This document shows, piece after piece, positions 47,120-56,000 of a stretch of 64,000 nucleotides of DNA. Source of the DNA: Isoetes taiwanensis (Eukaryota > Streptophyta > Lycopodiopsida > Isoetales > Isoetaceae); the NCBI GenBank assembly GCA_021234155.1, contig JAJEKV010000281.1, positions 186,001-250,000 on the forward strand, in the 5' to 3' direction. Made by a program: the position numbers and the translations under genes. Within the stretch, counting starts at the first letter, position 1, and the number at the start of each line of letters is the position of its first letter. The notes below the pieces were generated by a model. That model made no database searches. It saw only the letters and a list, made by a program, of their open reading frames with translations, and had not been told where the DNA came from.

Positions 47120-47440
47120 GGGCATAAGCATGCTACACTCTATCAAAAAAAGTACCATTTAGGAACTATAAAAGTACCTAAAAAAGTACCCAACAATGGG
47201 TACGGGGTACTTTTATAATATCTCAATACCTACAAATGTTAAATTGAATGCATTCATTTTGACCTCCAATAGTATTATCTCTATCTTAACCTTGAACATT
47301 GATATGCTTTTGACATTTTATATTGAACTTTTGAATTAGTTTTGACCAAAAGAACAAGAAAATAGTACCCAATCCAAAAGTACCTAGTGCAGGTACTTTG
47401 GCAGGTTCAAAAAATGGTAGGGTGTAGCATGCATATGCCC
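47120..47440. mobile_element. MITE, 321 bp, in LINE-2 3' UTR
   Basis: 25-bp terminal inverted repeats (47120-47144 and 47416-47440) match at 22 positions, core GCATGCTACAC. CCCA occurs immediately outside both ends and may be a 4-bp target duplication. The interior has several GTACC/GGTAC pairs. Superfamily undetermined. Confidence 0.7.
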
Positions 47441-47505
47441 CCCAATATGTTATCCCGATACACATTGTATCCTACATGCTGTTCTGGGTTAAAAACTGTC
47501 ATGAG

Positions 47506-48190
47506 CTAGATTGTCTTGGGTCCTGTGTGCCTTTGCAGCCATGCTTTTGTTGCTTTGTCTGCCCACTCCTCATTCCACTGCCCTTCATTTATTAGGTCAC
47601 TCTGGTTCAATCCCATCTCTCTGGTCCATTTTGCCACATCCTTAAACCATCCACTGCCTATGAGAATATGTGACTTTGCTGACTCAGTGATTGCAATACT
47701 AGACAATTTCCCCTGAAGGTCTCCTGCATTGTCCTTAATCAGGTACCTTATGGTCCTCTCCTATGCTCTCACCTCCATTGGTTTCTGCCCTGTTTCGAGG
47801 ATCATGATTGTCAATGGCGTATTTGTCCGTACCTTAAATTTCTGTTTGTGCCATTGCCTGAGGATTCCGCCTCTTTTTCCCATTTTTTGTCTGTTAAGCC
47901 TGGCCCCCAAGCTTCTGCCCCATATAATTGTGTAGTGGCTACTACTGCACTGAATAAGTAGCATTTGATGTCCCAGTCAATTATTCTGCTTTTGTTGCAG
48001 GAATTCTTCATATTGAAATAGCTTCCTATGGCTGATTGGAACCTCGTGTCTGCACCCTTAGCCCACTTCCCTGTGCCATGTGCATCATACCCCAGATACC
48101 TGTATTCCGTTGCTTCCTCTATTTCTGTTTCCCTATATCTAAAGGGTCTATGCCTATTCTTATGGCGAAAATAACTATCTAGATATACAT
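47506..48190 (-). pseudogene. LINE-2 RT thumb and C-terminal part
   Basis: After the SINE-like insertion the reading resumes RETEIEEATEYRYLGYDAHG, then DWDIKCYLFSAVVATTQLYG and AEAWGPGLTDKKW. This matches the YLG and YG-E-WG landmarks downstream of the RT palm. Several frameshifts are visible. It ends LQRHTGPKTI-stop. Cannot be functional. Confidence 0.75.
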
Positions 48191-48196
48191 ACTTGA

Positions 48197-48426
48197 GGTT
48201 CTAGATAAACGTCAGCAATTACTGAGCCCTCAGTAGTCATTATCTCCGCTTGTCTAGTATCATCATTACTGCAAAGGTTTTTCCCTTGAAAACCTTTCGA
48301 GGCAGGGGTTTTTTAATCCTAGTAGTAATGATTGTACTAGCCCATTGTATGGGTCCCATGACCTATTGGTCTCCGTGGACGTTAAAAAAACTATTCTATT
48401 CTATTCTATTCTATTCTATTCTATTC
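48197..48426 (+). mobile_element. SINE-like element with (ATTCT)n tail, inside LINE-2 RT
   Basis: About 230 bp on the + strand ends GGACGTTAAAAAAACTATTC and then (ATTCT)n up to 48426. It splits the minus-strand RT between GLTINLAK and the YLG region. Its 3' end resembles that of LINE-2 itself (GGGACGTTAATCTCTATTCT on the minus strand at 47064-47045 or so), suggesting it is mobilised by this LINE family. It contains the structured-RNA candidate 48254-48340. No clear Pol III A/B boxes. The left boundary is approximate. Confidence 0.6.
48254..48340 (+). ncRNA. Structured-RNA candidate, copy 1
   Basis: The arms CTAGTATCATCATTACT (48254-48270) and AGTAATGATTGTACTAG (48324-48340) pair at 15 of 17 positions. 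The core has hairpin GGTTTT-tcccttg-AAAACC and then GGGGTTTTTTAATCC. The loop CCCTTG can pair with CAGGGG downstream, which would form a pseudoknot. Confidence 0.55.
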
Positions 48427-49745
48427 TTTGCTAGATTTATTGTTAGCCCAGTTTTTTCACAGAATGTTTCCAGTATTTTTAGTAGTTTGTGCATCCCCTT
48501 ATTTTTTGTGGCCATCATACTCAGATCTTCAACTTATAGCATAATCGGTACCTTGGTGTCTCCTAACGTAGGGGCATATTCTTCCCCCCTGCTGTTCTGC
48601 TATGTAACCCTGTAAAGCATCTATGTATATCCCAAATAAAGTCAGGGATAGTGGGCAACCCTGTTTGAGCCTGTATCACAATCTATTGGCTGTCCTTCTT
48701 GCTCTATCTTCGCATATACCCTATGATATAGTCTTGCAATCGATCTTACCATGTTTCTTGGAGCTTGCATATCTATCAACCTTTGTAATAGCTTCTCTCT
48801 CGGGATGTGTCGAATGCTTTCCTGAAGTCTACAAAACAGCAAATTATCTTTCTTCCCAGTGCTTTGTTCTGTTCTATTAATATCCGAAGGGTTACTAGAT
48901 GGTCTGTGGTTGAGTGTTCTAGCCTGAAACCTGCTTGTCCTTGTGCCCTCATGTTTCCCGCTTCTGCCCAATTCTTTAATTTGCTGTCCAGTGCTTTTCC
49001 GAACCATTTTGCGAAGATGGAGCTCACTATTATTGTCCTATGGTTTCCTGGGTCTTGCCTGCTTCCTGCCTTATGTAGAGGTATGACCCTATTGTATGTC
49101 CACCTGTCTGGAAGTTTTGTATGTATTATGCCGTTGAAAATTTCCGTGACCTCTTTCCCTATTTCTGTTTCAGCACATTTTAGCAATTCCACTATCAGAC
49201 CATAGAGGTCCGGGGCTTTGTGATTAGCCATCCTGTTTAAGGTTACCATTACCTCTTGCATGTTGAAGCATGGTCTATCTGAATCTTGCAGTGTTGGTAT
49301 TGGTACGGGTGATGCCCCTGTCTTATACAATTTCTCCAGGTATTTCTCCCATCCGGCTGCTCCAATACTGTCCTACTCATTCTCTGTTTTCATATTCTCC
49401 CCTCCCTTCCTTTTGAACCCCCTCCAAAACCTTCGGGGCTGTCTCTTCAACAATTTTGCCAGACCCCATTGATGCTGTAGCAAGTTCTTATTCCATTTTA
49501 ACTTCAATAGCCTTAGGTATGCTGTTTTTTCTGTCTGATATATCTCCTTCCCTATGTGCTTTTTGGTTCTTCTTTTTGGTTCCCTGTATTCGTCATCATA
49601 CCACACTGATGCCTTGAAAGCCTTGTTCTTCCTGGGTCTTTTCTTTTTCCCGAATACCTCTGTTGCTACTCTCACCATGATGTCATTGAGGACATTGCCA
49701 TTGTCATCCGCCTTGTGTTTTCCCCATTCCCACTTTCCCATTTCC
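48427..49745 (-). pseudogene. LINE-2 reverse transcriptase, N-terminal part and palm
   Basis: The minus-strand frames read FWRGFKRKGGENMKTENE, ANHKAPDLYGLIVELLK, LPDRWTYNRVIPLHKAGSRQ then PGNHRTI, AQGQAGFRLEHSTTDHL, IICCFVDFRKAFD, QGCPLSLTLFGIYIDALQ and an altered catalytic box near LSMMATKNKG, then KTGLTINLAK. Frameshifts lie between 48776 and 48642 and near the YADD box, which does not read cleanly. It is a normal LINE RT order and an inactive copy. Confidence 0.8.
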
Positions 49746-50982
49746 TCCCTGATTGTTTGTATGAATGTATCTGTATATTTCTAGAACTACTATGGGACAG
49801 AACAGACAAGAATGCTGAAGAAGAGGCAGAACGAAAGCAAATCGACTAAAGCTCAGGCCAAGAATAAAGGCTAGAAGCTATTCATAAGAAATGGCCAAGG
49901 CCTAAACAATTGGGTAACATAGAAGGCCACATACTTACAAAAAATCCCAAAGAAAATATGATCTTAGAGAATATGCACACACCAATGGCAAAGAGAAAAA
50001 GGGCAAAAATATCTATGATGAAATAAGGTTGGAAGATACAAAGCCCAAGGTAAAACAACTTTTCTGCTTACTTCGTTACACCAAAGTAACCATGTATAAA
50101 CACCCAATAAATATAACGTTCGAGCCACAACATCGTAAAGTAACAATCACCATCCAGTACGGTTAAAACAGACTCCATAAAACACTTGAAATATGATGCG
50201 CTCCATCCATTAGTTCACCCAAATTAATTTAACTAAGCATTCAGAAAACACTATGCTTTCGAATCAAATGAGCATTAGAAGACACCATGCTTTAAAATAA
50301 AACCATGTGCTCCAATGTGTTCAACGGAAAGCAAAATATAAAATTATTATGATTGTATGAATAAAGCTGAAAAGGGTAACAAGTAAACATATGTGCATTG
50401 TTGGAGATAAGTAGATTAAAGACACAAAAAAGGAAAACACATGAATGAAGAAAAGCGCAGAGCCGAAAAGACGATTCCTAGGTCTTGCAAGGTCTGGCAT
50501 GTTTCCCGCTTGGCTCCAGGGTTCGAAGTCTGCAAATCCGAAAACAGAGCTCTCATGCAGGTTAAATGAGAACAGGCCGGAAAAACAGACGAAACATGGT
50601 AAAAGGGGTTTTTCATTATCACAGGTCTTTGGGTATGGCTGCCCTCTCTGCCAACAATTTTGGGTCATCAAACCGCCCGCAGTTAAGGTAGCCGAGTACA
50701 TAACCTGGAAATTAAGCGAAACAAGTGCACAAGAGCAGCCAAGGTAGACAGGAGCATTGGCAGAACAAAAATTGATAAAGAAACAAACTCTGAGAAATCC
50801 AACCAGAAACCCAACCATTTTGCAACCTACTTCCTGAGACTTTGTCTCTTATTCAGAATAAAACAAACAATTTCACTTCTCAACCAACAAACAACTGAGT
50901 AGCAAAAAGCAGAACGACTGAACCACAAGAAACCCACCAAAAAATTAGAACAGGTTTATAAATTAGCAAAACATCCTGAGCC

Positions 50983-51582
50983 TTAAGACAGGGTAACCAC
51001 AGATCCATCTAGCCCTATCTTTGGGCCGTTTTTCAAATCGCAAGAGGTTAAATCCGCCATCTCATAGAAGTCTGCAACACTTGGCCCCTCCCTATCCCTG
51101 ATGCAAATTATGTCTTTCCTCTTAGAAATCAAAAACTTACCTCTAGCAATGATGTCTTCGGCTGTTGCGTCCAGGGATTTGAGCGACCGTAAGTGGCTCT
51201 CTAACTCTAGAAAACAGTCCTCCAACTGATTCCAGACATCATACTGTTTCATATTTTCATAATATTTTAAGAGAGGGGCTCTTGCTCTCTTGCTCCTCTG
51301 TTGGATCTCTTCCTGCAGAGAGGAAACCTTGGCCTCCAGAGCCGTAATAATTTCTGCCCTTGAGCTACTCAGATCATCAAACTTAGCCTGCAACCTGCTC
51401 TCCAAAAGGCCACTCAGATTGTCAAACTTCGCTTCCAATCTGCCCTCCATGGCTTGAAGCCATACCGGAACATGCCCAGAGGAATCAGATGCACGTCTCT
51501 TCCCAAACTTTATAGCACCAGACTTCGGGGCCATAGCAAGCAGGCGCCATGGGCATCTCCTTGATAACCAAAACAAGTACAT
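50983..51582 (-). CDS. Coiled-coil gag/ORF1-like protein, 199 codons
   Basis: The best start is probably the internal Met of MAPKSGAIKFGKRRASDSSG, giving about 183 residues. A repeated EGRLEAKFDNLSGLLESRL / LQAKFDDLSSSRAEI segment and SSLQEEIQQRSKRAR form a coiled coil, followed by KYYENMKQYDVWNQLEDCF and a charged C-terminus. It has no zinc knuckle. Size, coiled coil and position after a structured leader resemble retroelement ORF1/gag or a non-autonomous element's single ORF. Family not recognised. It is uninterrupted, unlike most ORFs in this window. Confidence 0.45.
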   Translation of the reverse strand: MYLFWLSRRCPWRLLAMAPKSGAIKFGKRRASDSSGHVPVWLQAMEGRLEAKFDNLSGLLESRLQAKFDDLSSSRAEIITALEAKVSSLQEEIQQRSKRARAPLLKYYENMKQYDVWNQLEDCFLELESHLRSLKSLDATAEDIIARGKFLISKRKDIICIRDREGPSVADFYEMADLTSCDLKNGPKIGLDGSVVTLS

Positions 51583-51593
51583 ACTGATAGCAA

Positions 51594-51680
51594 GCTAGTG
51601 AAACCATTATGGCCGGGATTAAAAAACCTCGCCCTTTCGGGTTTTCGAGGAAAAACCCTGACGATAATGGGACCACTAAC
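51594..51680 (-). ncRNA. Structured-RNA candidate, copy 2
   Basis: The arms GCTAGTGAAACCATTATGG (51594-51612) and CGATAATGGGACCACTAAC (51662-51680) pair except for a short internal bulge. On the minus strand the core is GGGTTTT-tcctcg-AAAACCC, then GAAAGGG, CGAGG and TTTTTTAATCCC. The loop CCTCG is complementary to CGAGG, and CCC-GAAA-GGG is an alternative tetraloop hairpin. It lies just upstream of the coiled-coil ORF on the same strand. Confidence 0.55.
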
Positions 51681-51916
51681 CAATGCTAGGCCCAAAACCA
51701 TAATAGATCTTGTACCCTCATGCTGACTAGCCTTATTGGGTGTAAATACATTACAGCAATGAAGCTGCCAAAAACGAAACATGATTGAATTTGTCTCCTC
51801 GCTTGATCTTCATCTTGTGCTTCGAAACCAAAGCTCACTTCTGAAAAGCCATGCCAACGAAAGGCACACAGCAACCATTTCCCTGCATTCAAAGAAAGAC
51901 AAACCAAAGGCCACCA

Positions 51917-52040
51917 AGGCCATCTAGGCACTAAGGCCTCCATCCAGGCACAAGGGCCTCAACCAGGCACAACGGCCACCAACTAGGCACCAAGCCTTCA
52001 ACTAGGCACCAAGCCTCCAACTAGGCACCAGGCCTCCAAA
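51917..52040 (-). repeat. About 20-bp tandem repeat, six units
   Basis: On the minus strand the units are GGTGCCTAGTTGRAGGCYT with drifting variants (GTGCCTGGTTGAGGCCCTT, GTGCCTAGATGGCC). They are in the leader of the coiled-coil ORF. Confidence 0.85.
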
Positions 52041-52344
52041 CAAAAGTTAGTTTCGAAACAAGTTAAACAAACCGGAGAAGGGTGGGGGGGTGGACCAAAA
52101 CGCAGGAAAAGGAAACGGAGATGCTATGAAGGCTGATGAAGGAAGAAAGGGCCGATAAAGATGCTAAATAGAGCTAGGAAGAAGACAAAATAACTACCTG
52201 CTAACCGAATCATAGTTCTAGAATCTAGTTTTCCTTCTATTCGGTGAAACGAAGGAAAACCTTATTTTTCCTGAAATTGGATTCTTATCCTCCTTTTCTC
52301 TTCCTCCTTTTTCCCCTGTGTTGTCGGCCTGTGTCGTCCCATTC

Positions 52345-53115
52345 CCTTTAAGTGTTAATGCGGTCTATGACTTTCCCTTTTCCCAGTCGGCCAGTCCTGT
52401 AGCCTTAGTCCTACAACTATTTCAACTGCTTGACCATTCATAATTACATAGTCTACTATGCTCTTGCCGTATGCATTTTGACTCGTAAAGTTCCCTGATC
52501 CTCCCCATTTTTGCACTCCATTAGCTATGATTACCCCTGTCGCCGTGCAAACTTCAAGTAGTAATTCGCCTTTAGCGTTGACCTCTGCCTTATCCTCTGT
52601 ATCTCTCTGCCACTCCTGTGTTCTTGCTGTGTATATTATCTGACCATCTATTCCATCAATGTTCGTGCTTTGTGCCTGTTCCTGTCCAGTTCTAGCATTT
52701 AAGTCCCCTACTAGAATCATTGGCCCCTGTTCCTTCCATTTCATCATATTCTCCCCTAGATCCAGCAACTCTAGCTTGTCATTGTTTGGCAGATAGTATG
52801 CTATGATCAGAAATAGGTCTTGTTTGTTTTGCAATTGAATATTCAACACCATGTATCTTTTATTGATATCTGAATGTAATATACATGCGTTGTTAGCTAT
52901 GCTATTCTTTACATAACAGGCCAGGCCTGCTATCTTGAAATCCTTATCTTTCCAGCATGAGAATAGCTGATATCCCTCTTCCTCTGGTAGCCTCTTGACG
53001 TTGTGCTCCCATGTCTCTATTAGACATATTATGTCGCAGCTGTGAGCACCCTCGAGTCTTTCCCCGTCATCCCATGGCTACCCGGTACAGTTCCAGTACC
53101 ATATTGTTAGCGCTT
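52345..53115 (-). pseudogene. LINE-2 endonuclease domain
   Basis: The minus strand reads LTIWYWNCTG (with a stop just after), then CDIICLIETWEHNVKRLPEE with the catalytic Glu, KIAGLACYVKNS, IIAYYLPNND, MILVGDLNARTG, IVDYVIMN, and ends RESHRPH where SDHRP is expected, so one Asp codon is lost. The domain order is that of EEP-type LINE endonucleases. The stop and the lost Asp make it inactive. Confidence 0.8.
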
Positions 53116-53242
53116 CTTCCCTCGAGGTTGATCCTTTGGGGTCTCCGTGTATTCTGTCCCGTTGCCTGTTCTTCTTGGCCTTCCTCTGGTCTTCATTGTC
53201 GAGGTTGGGCCCATGATCCCCGCTTGCGGTGTTCGGTCTTCA

Positions 53243-53797
53243 TCACCCCCGCTTCCGCTTCTTTCTGCTCCTCTGTGCTGATTCCCTTCTAACGTTATCG
53301 CCCTTAGCGCTCCCCCCAGAACTCTGCTCTCCTGCCCCTGCTGTACGGTCATCAGGGGGTTTATGTTTTCCTTCTCCAATTCTGTTATTTTTGCTTGTCC
53401 CCGTGCTCCCACATTCTGTTCCTGCGCCAGAGTGGCCTGTTCTCTTACCTTCTTGTGAAGGTAGACTTTGCCATTCCTGACACCCAGCGTGTATCCCTGC
53501 TTGGTTCAACTCCCTGGCTTTGGCTAACTCCCTGTGCAGCCCTTGTCGCTGCATGACTGTTAGAGCCTCCTGTACCTTGATCCCATTCCTCAATCTGGAT
53601 CCCATCCGTAATATTCTTTCTTTGGTTGCCAAATCCCTCAATGTCAGGTTTATGTGTCTCGACCGCCCTCTCCATTGGCCTGACCGTAATGCCTTGACAA
53701 TGACACTCCTGTGTTCCTTGAATACTGTCTCTATCACTTCTGCAGTCACTTGATATATGTCCTCATTAGGTTTCTCCGCTACTCCAATTAGCTTAAC
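53243..53797 (-). pseudogene. LINE-2 ORF1 (nucleic-acid-binding), 5'-truncated
   Basis: The frame is open upstream of the first Met and starts AIVKLIGVAEKPNEDIYQ at the junction with the copia fragment. WRGRSRHINLTLRDLATKER and LRMGSRLRNGIKVQEALTV resemble the RRM and C-terminal domains of L1-type ORF1 RNA chaperones. A Gly/Ser/Lys-rich tail ends RSRKKRKRG. It overlaps the EN reading frame start region. The N-terminus is missing. Confidence 0.65.
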
Positions 53798-55310
53798 GAT
53801 GGCATGATGCTATGGCTTCTGAATATGATTCTCTCATGAAGAATCGGACATGGACCTTGCAACCACTCCCACCTGGGCGCAAGGCAATTGGTTGTAAGTG
53901 GCTCTTTAAACACAAATTCAAAGCTGATGGATCCATTTATTGTTATAAAGCAAGATTAGTAGCAAAATTCTCAAATCGAAGGGATCGATTACCTTGATAC
54001 CTTCTCTTCTGTTGTCAAAATGACATCCATCAGAACTCTCCTCACACTTGTTGCTGCTCAAGATATGTACATCTATCAAGCTGGATGTTAAGACTGCATT
54101 TCTCAATAATAACTTGGAAGAAGATATCTTCATGAAACAACCTGAAGGTTATCTTCAACCTGGACAAGAGACTCTAGTATGCAAGTTGCATAAGTCTTTA
54201 TATGGCCTCAAACAGTCTCCACGAGCATGGTATCAACAGATTGACACCTTTCTCAAGTCACATAGCTATGAGCAAGGGGAAGCAGATAGTAACATCTATA
54301 TCAAGAAGAGAAACTGTCATATTTTGCTTCTAGCTCTGTATGTGGATGATGCCATATTAGTAAGCAACGACTTTAATTTTTTGAGCGAGTGTAAACAAAT
54401 TCTTGCCAAAGAATTTCAAATGACTGATTATGGTGAAATTGCTTACTGCTTAGGAATCCAAGTCCTAAGAAATCGGAAAAAGAAGACAATTCATCTCAGT
54501 CAACAAAAATATATTGAAGACCTCTTAAAGAAATTTGAGATGGATAAGAGCACGCCAATAAGTACGCCAATGGATATGAATATAAAATTATCCAAAATAT
54601 GTGTCTCCAAAATCCTCAAGAAGAAGAGATCACGAAGAATACACCCTATGAAATGCAGTAGGCAGTCTCATGTATGCTGTTATATGTACAAAACTCGACA
54701 TTGCTCGCGCAATCAATTTTGGGAGTCAATTCTTGAGTAATCCAAGACCTATGCATTAGGCTGCAGTGAAGAGAATTCTTCGCTATCTTCCTGGCACCCC
54801 TAGCTTTGGACTTACATTACAAGGTGGTTCGCTCACACTCGCAGGTTATAGTGATGCTTCTTATGCCAATGATGTTGAAATTCACAAATCTACAACGGGA
54901 GATTATTTTCAACCTGGAAAAAGCACCATCTCCTGGTGCAGTAAAAATCAACCTACAATTTCCTTATCCAGTGTTGAAGCCGAATATATAGCTATTTGCC
55001 AAGCAACAAAAGAAGCTATATGGCTCTGAAGGTTACTTGAAGACATCATGATACCTTCACAAGGACCAGTGTTAATCAAGACTAATAGCACAAGCTGCAT
55101 CAGCATGGCAACTCAACCAAGAATCAATGCTAGATCAAAACATATTGAGATCCAGTATTGTACAGGAAAAGATTCTTGAGAAGAGGATTCAACTTCAATA
55201 TTGCCCCACTGAAGATATTGAGTAGATTTTCTTGCAAAACCTCCACCCAAAAGACAAACTTATTCTATATAAACAAAGCCTGAACATAGAAGACAGTCCG
55301 ACAGGCATCG
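53798..55310 (+). pseudogene. Ty1/copia reverse transcriptase and RNase H, truncated
   Basis: Starts abruptly at AMASEYDSLMKNRTWTL (RVT_2 N-terminus), then GRKAIGCKWLFKHKFKADGS and YKARLVAK. A frameshift leads to SSVVKMTSIRTLLTLVAAQD and another to LDVKTAFLNNNLEEDIFMKQ. LYGLKQSPRAWYQ and LALYVDDAILVS (YVDD catalytic box) follow. After a third shift near 54600, KRILRYLPGTPSFGLTLQ and SISLSSVEAEYIAICQATKE-like RNase H end with a stop at 55027 inside the domain. Gag, protease and integrase are absent upstream, where LINE-2 abuts. Confidence 0.85.
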
Positions 55311-55313
55311 GCT

Positions 55314-55790
55314 AAGGGGGAGTGTTAACGGAATGGGATTCTGCAGGTTATCTGCTGCCTGCAAACCGTCATTATTTTGCCACGTCACCTTAAGCCACAT
55401 AAGCTTGTCCACCTCATTGATCCATGTCTCCAATAGACATGCCTTTTCCAATATATATGTCCTTTTTCAAAAGACATGCCCTCATGAAATTTCATATACC
55501 CTTTCACCTGCTTATAAAAATTGTCCTCTTTTCCATATTTAAAATATAGTTCAACTCAAGCATTGCACAATTACGGGGGAGCCCTTCCAGTCTGCTGCTA
55601 CTGTCTCTCAAGACAAATATGTATTCTCAAATTCATACATGAATATATGATTCCATGTATGATTATATAAGATTCTTGTTTTCTGCCGTATGCATCATAT
55701 TTAATTTCAAGTTCCTTCTCAATTCAGCCTCATCTGCTCATCCAAATTTTTTGAAAGAGGTAATTTTCATCTCATTTCAGCCTCCTACGC
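55314..55790 (+). repeat. Polypurine tract and 3' LTR of the copia element
   Basis: AAGGGGGAG (55314-55322) followed by TGTTAACGG is the standard copia polypurine tract and LTR start. A TATAAAA box lies at 55513-55519, as expected at the U3/R border. The 3' boundary (CA) is not certain, and no second LTR is in the window. Three clustered ATATG motifs lie at 55630-55670. Confidence 0.75.
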
Positions 55791-56000
55791 TTTCCCTTCA
55801 TTGAGGAATCATAATCCTACAAAGACGTTGCTGCTGTCAGAAACATATTGCTTAACCAAACTAATATACAACACATTATGGACTCTAGAAACACGTTATG
55901 AACCATCCCTTTCTATTTGTCTTCAAAATGTAAGAGAAAAGATCATTGAGGAGCGCACATGGTCCGCACATGAATACATTAGTTTTAATCAGAAGCAAAT

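Larger units (their letters stand above)
49790..52215. mobile_element. 2.4-kb insertion splitting LINE-2, class uncertain
   Basis: TTCTAGAA flanks both ends (about 49779-49787 and 52217-52225), compatible with an 8-bp target duplication. The minus strand carries a tandem-repeat leader (51917-52040), the structured-RNA candidate (51594-51680) and a coiled-coil ORF (50983-51582), which is retroelement-like organisation. No RT or transposase is seen, and the terminal sequences (CTACTATGGG / CTATGATTCG in inverted sense) match only partly. Boundaries are tentative. Confidence 0.45.
47035..53797 (-). mobile_element. LINE-2, ORF1-EN-RT non-LTR element, heavily nested
   Basis: On the minus strand the order is ORF1 (53797-53243), endonuclease (53115-52345), RT (49745-48427, 48190-47506), 3' UTR and a (TTCTA)n tail (47054-47035, continued at 41357). 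Four interruptions can be seen: a 2.4-kb insertion (49790-52215), a SINE-like element (48197-48426), a MITE (47120-47440) and Helitron E in the tail. Without them the element is about 3.8 kb, so it is incomplete. Its 5' edge abuts a copia fragment at 53798. Confidence 0.8.

Noticed and set aside
36120-51680. Hammerhead or twister ribozyme
   Set aside because: The CUGAUGA and GAAA core of hammerheads and the conserved twister core are not present in the three structured copies.
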